Positions 38,637 to 46,320 of a stretch of 64,000 nucleotides of DNA are shown in pieces. The position numbers were made by a program, and so were the translations under genes. The stretch's first letter is position 1. Every line of letters begins with the position of its first letter. Below the pieces are notes generated by a model. That model was not told where the DNA came from and searched no databases. It saw only the letters and a list, made by a program, of their open reading frames with translations. This DNA comes from Desulfopila sp. IMCC35008. Lineage in GTDB: Bacteria > Desulfobacterota > Desulfobulbia > Desulfobulbales > Desulfocapsaceae. The stretch is taken from the NCBI RefSeq assembly GCF_010646885.2, contig NZ_CP050700.1, forward strand, positions 1,152,001 through 1,216,000, in the 5' to 3' direction.

Positions 38637-39335
38637 ATGCGAGGCAACATAATTTCATATATAGAAATGTGCCAAAAAGAAGGAACAAGCCTCCAAAAAG
38701 GAATGAATTTTAGACTAAAAGGTAAGCATTCTGTAATTTTAATGTCAGTTAGAGAAAATTCACCTTATCAAGATGAGATTACAGAAGATGGTACTGTTCT
38801 GATTTATGAAGGGCATGATGTTGCAAAAACAAAAGGTATCTCCAATCCAAAAGATTATGATCAGCCAGAGGGCAGAGCAAGTGGATCCTTAACCGAAAAT
38901 GGGAAATTTAATAACGCCGCTCAAGGTTTTAAGCAAGGTTCAAAAGGGCCAGATATTGTTCAAGTATATGAAAAATTGAAGCCTGGTATTTGGTCTGATA
39001 ACGGTTACTTTCATTTGGTCGACTCATGGCAGCAATCAGATGGTACAAGAAATGTTTTCAAATTCAAATTGGTTGCCATAGAAAATGTTACTGATGAATC
39101 ATTAGCCGAAGATAAAGCAAATAGAGAAGTAAACAGGAGTCGTATTATTCCAACCAGTGTGAAGCTAGAGGTCTGGAAACGTGACGGCGGTAAGTGCGTT
39201 ACATGTGGGGCAACTGATGAACTGCATTTTGACCATATCCTGCCATATTCAAAAGGTGGAACGTCTTTAAAAGCTGAAAATATTCAATTGCTGTGCGCAA
39301 GACACAATCTAGAGAAAAGTGCAAAAATACAATAA
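38637..39335 (+). CDS. SRA-HNH endonuclease (McrA-like, type IV restriction candidate)
   Basis: 232 residues. The N-terminal 150 residues form an SRA-like domain (VILMSVRENSPYQD, TVLIYEGHDV, GYFHLVDSWQQSDGTRNVF). The C-terminal HNH domain shows VWKRDGGKCVTCGATDELHFDHILPYSKGG and QLLCARHN: zinc cysteines CVTC, His-Asp-His core and final His. ScoMcrA-type proteins with this order cut DNA carrying modified or phosphorothioate bases. It is in the cassette nearest attI, so the best expressed and most recently acquired in the array. Function as phage defence is inference from the family. Confidence 0.8.
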   Translation: MRGNIISYIEMCQKEGTSLQKGMNFRLKGKHSVILMSVRENSPYQDEITEDGTVLIYEGHDVAKTKGISNPKDYDQPEGRASGSLTENGKFNNAAQGFKQGSKGPDIVQVYEKLKPGIWSDNGYFHLVDSWQQSDGTRNVFKFKLVAIENVTDESLAEDKANREVNRSRIIPTSVKLEVWKRDGGKCVTCGATDELHFDHILPYSKGGTSLKAENIQLLCARHNLEKSAKIQ

Positions 39336-39339
39336 AATC

Positions 39340-39401
39340 AAATAACCAGACGTTACAGCGGACCCCGCAACAGCGCGGGTCCGCTGAACTCAGCGTTGGG
39401 C
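39340..39401 (+). other. attC 1 (62 bp), closes the SRA/SRA-HNH cassette
   Basis: R'' is AAATAAC and R' is GTTGGGC. The arms CAGCGGACCCCGC and GCGGGTCCGCTG pair with one unpaired base in the first arm, as in functional attC hairpins. R'' is complementary to the cassette start GTTATTT at 38151, proving a single two-gene cassette from 38152 to 39395. Confidence 0.9.
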
Positions 39402-39416
39402 CTCATGAGATAGATT

Positions 39417-40106
39417 ATGGCAAAAAGAAAACGAAAAGCCAGGCCAAAAGGTGAGCTTAAAAAAGAATTGATTGAACAACTTCAGTTACTTCGAAATGCG
39501 TGCGAAGCTTATGACAATGGCTTGGAAGCAATAGGGAAACACATATCACTTAGTTTGCGTGTCCTGCTTCATCATCATGGTCAATCACGTTCACTATTAG
39601 AACAATTGGGGTATCGAAAGGGTCGTTTTTTTGATTCGGCTGGTCCACTTAGCCCAAGAAATTTATTGACTGAATGCAATTTAGTAGGGCTAAGGGTGAC
39701 TGGTGAAGACGGTTATTACTTACCCTTAATAAGTATGGGTGGTAGTCCAAAACCAATGAAACGAGTCAAATTTCTAAAGTGGTGGAATGATCCAGTTCTA
39801 AAAGATAATAAAAAACGAACCTTTTGCAGAAGAGAATTAATTCTTCATGTTGCAGATACAGATGGTGGGGCTCATGTAGACCCTGAACTTGAAGAAGCTT
39901 ATTTAGCAATATCACGAGAAAATTCATTAGGCTGGATTTTTTCCAAAAATAGTATTGAATCTGCGTTAAAAGGGCGTCCTGAATTGGCTTGTATGAGGCA
40001 AATTGCTCATGAATTACTCTGTACGTTAAGTGAGTATGTGCCTGAATTAAAGGAACATGCCCAACCAGTCATTCCAGCGGACCCGGAAACAACCCCGGGC
40101 CGCTGA
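39417..40106 (+). CDS. cassette protein of unknown function
   Basis: 229 residues, very basic N-terminus (MAKRKRKARPKGELKKEL), a His cluster LLHHHGQSRSLL, and a segment ELILHVADTDGGAHVDPELEEAY that looks conserved. Soluble. The last 16 residues (QPVIPADPETTPGR region) are encoded by the attC itself, and the TGA stop lies inside the attC. No family recognised. Confidence 0.65.
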   Translation: MAKRKRKARPKGELKKELIEQLQLLRNACEAYDNGLEAIGKHISLSLRVLLHHHGQSRSLLEQLGYRKGRFFDSAGPLSPRNLLTECNLVGLRVTGEDGYYLPLISMGGSPKPMKRVKFLKWWNDPVLKDNKKRTFCRRELILHVADTDGGAHVDPELEEAYLAISRENSLGWIFSKNSIESALKGRPELACMRQIAHELLCTLSEYVPELKEHAQPVIPADPETTPGR

Positions 40107-40120
40107 ATTCAACGTTAGCG
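40059..40120 (+). other. attC 2 (62 bp)
   Basis: R'' GCCCAAC matches the cassette start GTTGGGC; R' is GTTAGCG. The arms CCAGCGGACCCGG and CCGGGCCGCTGAA pair. It overlaps the coding end of the cassette gene. Confidence 0.9.
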
Positions 40121-40132
40121 TTAAAATAGAAA

Positions 40133-40624
40133 ATGAAAGTAATCAAAATATTGAAGCTATTTTTGTTAGTAATTTTCCTATCATTATGCCTTGGGAGCAA
40201 CATTCAAAATTCTGACAATGAAAAAATCATTAAAGCTGTAATTATCTATGAGGACCAAAGAGCTGCTGAAATAAACAAAAGAGTAAATGACCAATTGACG
40301 CATATAGCAGTTTCAATTATCGACGATTCAAATAAGACTCATATAGAAACAGAAAAATATAAAACGACACTCCTGGTTTTGAATTTTTCAGAAATAGAAT
40401 GCGAAACCTACGCTCTATGCAAAATAAAAAAGACAAACGAACTGTCGCGGCCTGTAATAATCAAGTTCAAAAAAATAGTTATCAACTACAATACAGCAAA
40501 TGTTATAGCATATGTCGAGCATAGGGGCTCAGATTGTTTTTCAACCGAAGAATATATCCTTGAAAATAGTGACGGAGATTGGACAGTTCGCACCAGTAAA
40601 GAAACACGCTACACTTGCGGATAA
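40133..40624 (+). CDS. exported cassette protein of unknown function
   Basis: 163 residues with an N-terminal signal peptide (KILKLFLLVIFLSLCLGS), possibly processed at the Cys as a lipoprotein. The mature part is mixed strand and helix with four cysteines near the middle and end (ECETYALC, SDCFS, TRYTCG), suggesting periplasmic disulfides. No family recognised. Confidence 0.6.
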   Translation: MKVIKILKLFLLVIFLSLCLGSNIQNSDNEKIIKAVIIYEDQRAAEINKRVNDQLTHIAVSIIDDSNKTHIETEKYKTTLLVLNFSEIECETYALCKIKKTNELSRPVIIKFKKIVINYNTANVIAYVEHRGSDCFSTEEYILENSDGDWTVRTSKETRYTCG

Positions 40625-40646
40625 GAAACTGAAAAAACTATAAAAT

Positions 40647-40709
40647 CGCTAACAAATCGTTACTACGGACCCCGCAAACAACGCGGGTCCGTAGAACTCC
40701 ACGTTATAA
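40647..40709 (+). other. attC 3 (63 bp)
   Basis: R'' CGCTAAC matches the cassette start GTTAGCG; R' is GTTATAA. The arms CTACGGACCCCGC and GCGGGTCCGTAG pair with one unpaired base. Confidence 0.9.
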
Positions 40710-40720
40710 ATTAAAGCATA

Positions 40721-41143
40721 ATGAACACTCATGAACTGATCTTGATAGTTTGGATACTAATTGTTGTCGGTATATGGTGGTACGTAAGAAAAAAGAAACC
40801 TGGACTAATAGGACTTGGTGGAAATCCAAACAAACAAAAATTGGATGGTGTAAATTTCACCAAATGTACACATTGCAAAATTGGTTATCTTGAGCCTCTA
40901 TTCAGTTGGTGGCAATACGCGTTACTTATCTCAACACCTATTGGTTTTATCCTTTTTGGAAAACCTCTGAAATTTGAATGTAATAATTGCAGTTTTGAGT
41001 TAGGCGGTTCTACAAAACGATTCCCTTTAACAAGATTATCTTTGTCTCATAAGCTATCGAAACCATTCTACATTGGAATTTCAGTCAATTTGTTTGTCGG
41101 TGCATGTGCTATTTATATTTTTCTTAACTACATAAAGCCATAA
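40721..41143 (+). CDS. membrane cassette protein with zinc-ribbon cysteines
   Basis: 140 residues. An N-terminal membrane helix (LILIVWILIVVGIWWYV), a cysteine pair CTHCKIGYL, a second helix (YALLISTPIGFILFG), a pair CNNCSFELGG and a C-terminal helix. The two CxxC pairs could bind one zinc on the cytosolic face. The function is unknown. Confidence 0.6.
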   Translation: MNTHELILIVWILIVVGIWWYVRKKKPGLIGLGGNPNKQKLDGVNFTKCTHCKIGYLEPLFSWWQYALLISTPIGFILFGKPLKFECNNCSFELGGSTKRFPLTRLSLSHKLSKPFYIGISVNLFVGACAIYIFLNYIKP

Positions 41144-41148
41144 ATGAT

Positions 41149-41281
41149 TTTATAACCACCAAATAAACACAGACCGCAACACGATCGCGCTACTTCAAAG
41201 TTTGAAGCTGCGCCAAAACTCGCAAGTAACTCAACCACCCTGCAGCAAGATTTGTTGCGGCAGGTTATTAAAACGTTATCG
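41149..41281 (+). other. attC 4 (133 bp)
   Basis: R'' TTATAAC matches the cassette start GTTATAA; R' is GTTATCG. A long site whose outer arms pair through ACCGCAACACGATCGC and GCAAGATTTGTTGCGGC. Confidence 0.8.
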
Positions 41282-41291
41282 ATAAAAAAGC

Positions 41292-41588
41292 ATGAACAAC
41301 ATAAAAGGCATGGCATTACATGATTGCACTCTAAAAGATATTAAAGTGAACTGGAAAGAAAAAAGTGCAATCTTTACAATAAATATGTTGTATAAAAAAC
41401 CACAGTTGCCAATAAAGAAAACCATTGAATTTATAGAAGTCACACAAATATTAATACCAAGAAAAGACTCCTGGGGTTCATCTGGAAGCATTTATGAGAT
41501 CAAATATCAAAATAATGGCTATTTAATCCAAATGCAAAGTGGAGATGTGATTGAAATATCATGTAACGAGAATGTATCAATTAAATGA
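41292..41588 (+). CDS. small cassette protein of unknown function
   Basis: 98 residues, strand-rich (HDCTLKDIKVNWKEKSAIFT, then FIEVTQILIPRKDSWGSS). Similar in style to small immunity-like or beta-sandwich proteins, but no family can be named. It starts 10 bp after the attC core. Confidence 0.5.
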   Translation: MNNIKGMALHDCTLKDIKVNWKEKSAIFTINMLYKKPQLPIKKTIEFIEVTQILIPRKDSWGSSGSIYEIKYQNNGYLIQMQSGDVIEISCNENVSIK

Positions 41589-41626
41589 ATCACCAATGCA
41601 ATTCAATTTATAAAAATAAAAATAAA

Positions 41627-41754
41627 CGATAACAAATCATTAAAGAGGGACTGCGTGAGGCTCGGCGTTTAAAAGTCCGAGCCAGATCAAAAGATGGTTC
41701 AAATCTATAAAGAAAATACTAGAGGCCCCGCAGCCCCTTAATTCCACGTTATGG
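41627..41754 (+). other. attC 5 (128 bp, VCR-like)
   Basis: R'' CGATAAC matches the cassette start GTTATCG; R' is GTTATGG. The outer arms AAGAGGGACTGCG and CCGCAGCCCCTTAA resemble Vibrio-type VCR sites. Confidence 0.85.
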
Positions 41755-41798
41755 TGTCATTACTGAAATCATCAATGTTATAAAGGAGAAAGAAACAA

Positions 41799-42569
41799 AT
41801 GTGGAAATTGAACAGACAATATTTACTTGCTGTTATGATGATGACAACCCTTATATGCGGCATAATTCATGAGGCGAATGCACGGGAATTCCTGTTTTAT
41901 TCAACTGTTGACACCCCGCTTGTATTCAAATCGGAATCAGATGGTTCTGTCACCGGCATTACGCCAGAAATTCTTGATCTTCTGATGAAAGAACTGAATA
42001 TTCCCTATCGGATTGTTATTGCCACCACGTCAAGAACATTGAAAGATGCCAGGGACGGTAAAGCTGATATGATTCTGACTATTTCAAAAAATAAGGAACG
42101 AATGGAATATCTTCTTTATCCCGAAGAGTCGTATGTGGAATTATCGTGGAATTTCTTCATCCGAAAAACAGATGAAGGCAAAATACATTTTCAGGAACTG
42201 AAAGATATTAAGGGACTTAGGGTAGGGGCAACAAAAGATTCATCATATACACCTGAATTCTGGAAATCGGATTTGAAACTGGATATTTCAACTCAGCACA
42301 CAAATCAGATATCCAAACTTCTTGCAAACCGTTTTGATATTGTCCCCATGCCTACCATGCTTACGCTTTACGAAGAAAAACAGAAGGGACGGCTAAATGC
42401 CATTGCATATTTGCCCAAACCTCTGAAATCAAAATCCTATTATAATGCATTCAGCATAGCATCAGATCATCCTGAAAAAAAACGGCTTATAAGCAAATAC
42501 GATGAAATTATCAGACGAATGAAAGCTGATGGAAGTATCAGTCGAATTTTTAACAAGTATTTGAAATAA
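41799..42569 (+). CDS. family 3 periplasmic solute-binding protein in a cassette
   Basis: 256 residues. The signal peptide (YLLAVMMMTTLICGIIHEANA) is followed by a PBP-II fold: GITPEILDLLMKELNIPY, LKDARDGKADMILTIS and GLRVGATKDSSYTPEFW. AAAGGAGAAAG lies upstream of the ATG. No transporter partner is in the array. A solute-binding protein as cassette cargo suggests sensing or scavenging. It is only distantly similar to the chromosomal protein at 34424. Confidence 0.8.
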   Translation: MWKLNRQYLLAVMMMTTLICGIIHEANAREFLFYSTVDTPLVFKSESDGSVTGITPEILDLLMKELNIPYRIVIATTSRTLKDARDGKADMILTISKNKERMEYLLYPEESYVELSWNFFIRKTDEGKIHFQELKDIKGLRVGATKDSSYTPEFWKSDLKLDISTQHTNQISKLLANRFDIVPMPTMLTLYEEKQKGRLNAIAYLPKPLKSKSYYNAFSIASDHPEKKRLISKYDEIIRRMKADGSISRIFNKYLK

Positions 42570-42642
42570 AAACAATAGGATTACATCATATAGCTACATG
42601 GCAGAATTGCTGAAATCAGATAACTGTTTGAAATAAAAGGCA

Positions 42643-42733
42643 CCATAACACAGCAGTTAACACGGGCATCTGAAAGCGGTGTTCCGCTGTCGCTTCACAC
42701 CGCTTTCAGATGCCGGTTACTTCCTTGTTATCG
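42643..42733 (+). other. attC 6 (91 bp)
   Basis: R'' CCATAAC matches the cassette start GTTATGG; R' is GTTATCG. The arms share a 17-bp pairing, GGCATCTGAAAGCGGTG with CACCGCTTTCAGATGCC. Confidence 0.9.
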
Positions 42734-42750
42734 ACTTCGCTTCGCGAACT

Positions 42751-42907
42751 CGATAATGCCGAGCTGAGCGGTACCCGACTCAAGCGTTTGGTCAACGCTC
42801 CGCTACGCTACGCGATAACCAAACACTCGAGCCGGCAAATAACCTCAATAATCGGCTCGTAAACGACCCATTATCGAGGATATTTGCCGCTCAGCTCGGC
42901 ATTATGT
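42751..42907 (+). other. attC 7 (157 bp), branched ORF-less cassette with altered core
   Basis: The cassette (42728-42901) holds only 17 bp before this site. The outer arms ATAATGCCGAGCTGAGCGG and its perfect complement close two inner hairpins, around GTTTGGT/ACCAAAC and GCAAATA/TATTTGC. The R'' box is CGATAAT and R' is ATTATGT, where CGATAAC and GTTATGT are expected from the neighbouring boxes. Both halves therefore carry matching changes of the invariant core. It belongs to the same fold family as the sites at 46140, 49932 and 56190. Confidence 0.8.
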
Positions 42908-42960
42908 GACCAAAACATATAAACTCACAACAGATTTATCGATTTATTCAAAATATTATC

Positions 42961-43293
42961 ATGAGCTTAAATGGAAAAATAATTCTTGCTTTAATAATGC
43001 TTAGTTCAATAGCTGGAATATTTTTCTTTGGTTTAAGTAGCGTATTTCTGTTCAGCTATTTTGTAGATTACGGATCACCTTCTAACTATGAGAACTTAAA
43101 CGGTGCATTATTGAGCGTTTTACCTGCAATACCGTGTTGGATTGTTGTTTCGATTTTGTCACTATTTGTAAGAAAAAACATTTCCAAGCCAGTATTCATT
43201 GCACTAAATATTCCGTCAATCTCAATATTTGTAGTAGTTATCTGCGCGTTCGTTTTTTCGTTTATAAAACATGAAATAATATTAAACACATAA
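42961..43293 (+). CDS. small membrane cassette protein
   Basis: 110 residues with three predicted membrane helices (IILALIMLSSIAGIFFF, LLSVLPAIPCWIVVSILSLF, ISIFVVVICAFVFSF). The function is unknown. Its attC R'' (ACATAAC) is complementary to GTTATGT, which shows that its cassette started with TTATGT before the core base of the preceding attC changed. Confidence 0.6.
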   Translation: MSLNGKIILALIMLSSIAGIFFFGLSSVFLFSYFVDYGSPSNYENLNGALLSVLPAIPCWIVVSILSLFVRKNISKPVFIALNIPSISIFVVVICAFVFSFIKHEIILNT

Positions 43294-43350
43294 CGAATAA
43301 GGTTAGATTGTGAGAGCGCAGCGAGCCACAATCTGAACCGTTTGTTGGAC
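43288..43350 (+). other. attC 8 (63 bp)
   Basis: R'' ACATAAC, R' GTTGGAC. The arms GGTTAGATTGTG and CACAATCTGAACC pair. It is a near twin of the site at 53714 with paired changes in the stem. Its R' is followed by CAAG and the IS91-like element. Confidence 0.9.
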
Positions 43351-43581
43351 AAGCCCGGTCTCTATTATAGAAAATTGCTTTTTTATGCTGGGGTGGTGAA
43401 CAGGGCAATTGGGAAGGAGAAAAAAAATAGTCTCTTGCTCTCTTACCTGTTTTTTCAGGTTGGAAGCTTCAGTCGAGACGGAAATTGCCCATATTTAGGC
43501 ATAGTTGCCCATTGCCGATAAAATCGGATTTTGAAAAGGCGTATGTCTTTGTAGGTCACATAACCGTTTTTCCTATCATGT

Positions 43582-44679
43582 TCAGGTTAAGCAAGCAGTC
43601 AGCAAGGCGGTCGGTTTACGAATGCGTGTTTTTACGATATTCATTGGCTTGCCGCATCGTGGGCAGGTGATTGTTGCCCGCTCTTTTTTCCGTTTGAGCA
43701 TGAAAAAGAGAGGTTTCCTCATTACCAACTGCAGGAGTTTTAAAAGTTTTTTACTGCAGGGATGGAGAAAGCCGTAGCATCTCGTTCTTTGAAAACCTTT
43801 CGGTAAAACATGGAGCATCAACAGGTAGAGAAAATATTCTCCGCTAACGGTCCTGGTTCGATACGCTTTGCTTTCAGCATGCATGTATCTGAATGTGACT
43901 TCGCCATTCTCGCAGCGCAGAATGTCCTTTTCTTGAATGACGCCCTTGTATAGATATTTGCCGAGATAGATGAAGGCCTTATCGCCGTTGCCGACATCCC
44001 TGCAGTCAACCACCCAATCTTTCGGGGTAGTTGCAGGGACGTACAGTCCCTGGTCGACAGCGGCCTCCAGCAGTTTTGCCCTGAAGACCTTGGCCAGGTT
44101 CTTATGGTTGAAAAGATAGCCGGCGGATTTCACCCGCCACATGCCACTTTTCTCATTGATGCTTGCAGCGGGCATGACCACATGGATATGGGGATGAAAA
44201 TCGAGATTTCTGGCTTTGGTATGCAATACGGTGGTGAATCCTGCCGAGCCACGCAGTTTTTTATCGTTGCTGGTAAATGTCTTCAGAACATCCTGGACGC
44301 AGGAGAACATCAGTGAGTAGATGAGCTTCTGGTTCTTCCAGGTGAGGTCGCGGAGTTGTTGCGGCAAGGTAAAGGTGGCCAGATAATAGGTGGCGGGCAA
44401 CCGCTTGTCGAGTTGATTTTCAATCCATTGCCAGTTTTCGTGGTTCTGGCAATGGGGACAGTTCCTGTTGCCGCAGGAATGCGGGATATATACCCGCTCG
44501 GTGCAGTCCAGGTCGGAGCAGCTTGCCAGCATATGCAACCCCTGCTTCGACCTGCACCGTTTCATATCACGCAGCGCTTTTTTATGGCCGGGCAAGAGAA
44601 CATCTTGGTACTTCTCAAGAAAAGTCGTTTCGAAATGGTTGATAATGGAGGAGAGAAGAATCATTTCCAACCTCCCCAC
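43582..44679 (-). CDS. IS91-family HUH/Y2 transposase, copy 1
   Basis: 365 residues; a rolling-circle transposase. The N-terminal zinc-binding part contains CRSKQGLHMLASC and HSCGNRNCPHCQN. The HUH motif is HPHIHVVMP and the tyrosine pair YLGKYLYKG (YxxxY). The C-terminus has CPRCGKPM. The first 300 residues are the same as in copy 2; after RTRCYG the two diverge sharply. Confidence 0.92.
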   Translation of the reverse strand: MGRLEMILLSSIINHFETTFLEKYQDVLLPGHKKALRDMKRCRSKQGLHMLASCSDLDCTERVYIPHSCGNRNCPHCQNHENWQWIENQLDKRLPATYYLATFTLPQQLRDLTWKNQKLIYSLMFSCVQDVLKTFTSNDKKLRGSAGFTTVLHTKARNLDFHPHIHVVMPAASINEKSGMWRVKSAGYLFNHKNLAKVFRAKLLEAAVDQGLYVPATTPKDWVVDCRDVGNGDKAFIYLGKYLYKGVIQEKDILRCENGEVTFRYMHAESKAYRTRTVSGEYFLYLLMLHVLPKGFQRTRCYGFLHPCSKKLLKLLQLVMRKPLFFMLKRKKERATITCPRCGKPMNIVKTRIRKPTALLTACLT

Positions 44680-45575
44680 TGAATATCAACGGAATTGACC
44701 AGGGTGTTGATTGTCTGATAGGCATTGTTTTTGGTTTTTGTGGTTAAGTGCGTATAGCGCGCGGTGGTCAGGATGCTGACATGCCCTAAAATCTGCTGCA
44801 ATTCGACGAGATCGACACCAGCTTCCAGCAAATGGGTAGCGAAGGCGTGACGGAGCGAGTGGCAAGAGATCTGTTTTTTGATCCCGAGCTCGTCGACAAC
44901 GGTTTTCATTGCGACCTGAATACCGCCCCGGTCCAGAGGAGTCTCGGCCAGGTGGGCCTTTTTCAACCCTCTTTTGCGATTGGGGAAAATAAACTGCGGA
45001 TGCCTGTGCATCTGCCAAAAGGATCTCAATACATGGAGTGTATAGGCAGTTATCGGCACCAGTCTGTCTTTGTTGCCTTTGGCGTTTCGAATATGGACCC
45101 GCATAGTGGTGCGGTCGATATCGCCAACTTTCAGGTTGATCCCTTCGCCAAGGCGTAATCCCATGCTGTAGGCGGTAAAGAAAAAGACCTTGTAGCTGAT
45201 GGTGGTGGTTGCCGCCAGTAAGGCATTGAGTTGCTCAACGGACAATATGTCCGGGATCCTCGAGGTTTTCGGCGGCTTGACCAGGGGAATATCCTGCCAT
45301 GGTTTATTCAAGACATGGGTGTAAAAGAATTTCAGGCCATAGAGATCGAGTTTGACCGCGCTCCAGGATCTGGACTCCAACAGGTCGTGAAAATAGTCGA
45401 GTAACTCGTCTGGGGAAAGGTCGGCAATTTCGCCATCGAAATAGTTGCCGATGCGCCTGAGCGCCCGGGAGTACGCCTCCACTGTTTTTGGTTGCAGGCC
45501 GTTGAGTTTCAGGCACTTGAGGTGTTTTTGATAATGCGTCGAAAATTGCGGATCGCTTGGCATCTTGCAGTTCAT
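44661..45575 (-). CDS. tyrosine recombinase of the IS91-like element, copy 1
   Basis: 304 residues from the ATG at 45575, which has GAAGGAGG upstream; the frame extends further 5' but without family character. Catalytic residues: Arg in YSMGLRLGEGINL, HSLRHAFATHLLEAGVD, and LGHVSILTTARYTHL. Such recombinases accompany a branch of IS91-like elements. The role in transposition is unclear; the end overlaps the transposase start. Confidence 0.9.
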   Translation of the reverse strand: MNCKMPSDPQFSTHYQKHLKCLKLNGLQPKTVEAYSRALRRIGNYFDGEIADLSPDELLDYFHDLLESRSWSAVKLDLYGLKFFYTHVLNKPWQDIPLVKPPKTSRIPDILSVEQLNALLAATTTISYKVFFFTAYSMGLRLGEGINLKVGDIDRTTMRVHIRNAKGNKDRLVPITAYTLHVLRSFWQMHRHPQFIFPNRKRGLKKAHLAETPLDRGGIQVAMKTVVDELGIKKQISCHSLRHAFATHLLEAGVDLVELQQILGHVSILTTARYTHLTTKTKNNAYQTINTLVNSVDIQWGGWK

Positions 45576-45754
45576 TGTAACCTCCTTCAAGTAATAAGGG
45601 TTGCTGCCGAAAAAAGTATCTTGCATTGTCGGCTCGTTCTTATTACTGAAAAAGCAATGGGTTACAAAATGCAACTTGATATGTTTCGGAGGGTGTCTGC
45701 CGCGTAGCGGCTTCGTCCAACAACGAATAAAAGCAACATCAACAACGACAAATA

Positions 45755-45961
45755 ATGAAAAGCAAACGCAAGAAAGCGCTTGAATCACAAATTGGCACCT
45801 TTGACCGTCAATACAAAAGAAAAGCTCAAAAGGGTATTGAACCGAATGATAGACGGTATGATCGTAAGTTTGAAAAAATAGTTAAAAGAATGTCTCCAGA
45901 AGAACTGAGCGACCTCTTATATGGAGAGGATGAAGACGCAGAAGAAGACGAAACAAGTTGA
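45755..45961 (+). CDS. small highly charged cassette protein
   Basis: 68 residues, basic in the front (MKSKRKKALESQIGTFDRQY) and acidic at the end (EDEDAEEDETS). No family. Its attC R'' is ATTTAAC, so its cassette should begin with GTTAAAT, which is missing: the junction with the IS91 cassette has lost sequence. Confidence 0.5.
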   Translation: MKSKRKKALESQIGTFDRQYKRKAQKGIEPNDRRYDRKFEKIVKRMSPEELSDLLYGEDEDAEEDETS

Positions 45962-45994
45962 AGTAAAAAAGCATAAAGAAAAAAACAAATTTTT

Positions 45995-46124
45995 ATTTAA
46001 CAAATCGTTCAAGAGGGACACCAAAAGGTTACGGCATTTTCAATATTCAATCATTAATGGTATTTCTTTATTTCAAGTAGCGATATACTAGAAACTCTTG
46101 GTGCCCCTTAACTCCACGTTATCA
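45995..46124 (+). other. attC 9 (130 bp, VCR-like)
   Basis: R'' ATTTAAC, R' GTTATCA. Arms TTCAAGAGGGACACC and GGTGCCCCTTAACT. Confidence 0.85.
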
Positions 46125-46139
46125 CGTCGCTTCGCGCCG

Positions 46140-46296
46140 TGATAACGTCCGGAGTGCCTGGAAACCAGCCGCCACCGTGGTTAACGGTGCTGCGCAACCG
46201 ATAACCACGGAGTCGACTGGACAATATTACCATGATAATCGAAGCGCAAACGCTCCATTATCATGGCAATATTGCCAGTCACTCCGGACGTTAGCC
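46140..46296 (+). other. attC 10 (157 bp), branched ORF-less cassette
   Basis: R'' TGATAAC matches the start GTTATCA at 46118, only 15 bp away. R' is GTTAGCC. The outer stem GTCCGGAGTG/CACTCCGGAC encloses two hairpins: CCGTGGTTA/TAACCACGG type at 46174-46210 and CCATGATAATCG/CATTATCATGG type at 46230-46266. The whole 172-bp cassette (46119-46290) is identical to 49911-50082. Confidence 0.87.
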
Positions 46297-46320
46297 ACCA
46301 AAGAAAATTAACGAAATAAT

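Larger units (their letters stand above)
43354..45714 (-). mobile_element. IS91-like element with tyrosine recombinase, copy 1
   Basis: About 2.36 kb with two genes on the minus strand: a tyrosine recombinase and an HUH/Y2 transposase, overlapping by 19 bp. On the left it abuts GTTGGAC-AAG (CAAG is a known IS91-family target tetranucleotide next to the origin end). On the right it abuts GTCCAAC. The element has no long terminal inverted repeats, as expected for rolling-circle elements. The downstream 200 bp (43354-43581) is non-coding and would hold oriIS. Confidence 0.85.

Noticed and set aside
46119..46290. CRISPR array or conventional repeat element at the 172-bp repeats
   Set aside because: Spacing is not regular, there are no spacers, and the ends are attC R''/R' boxes with matching cassette starts.
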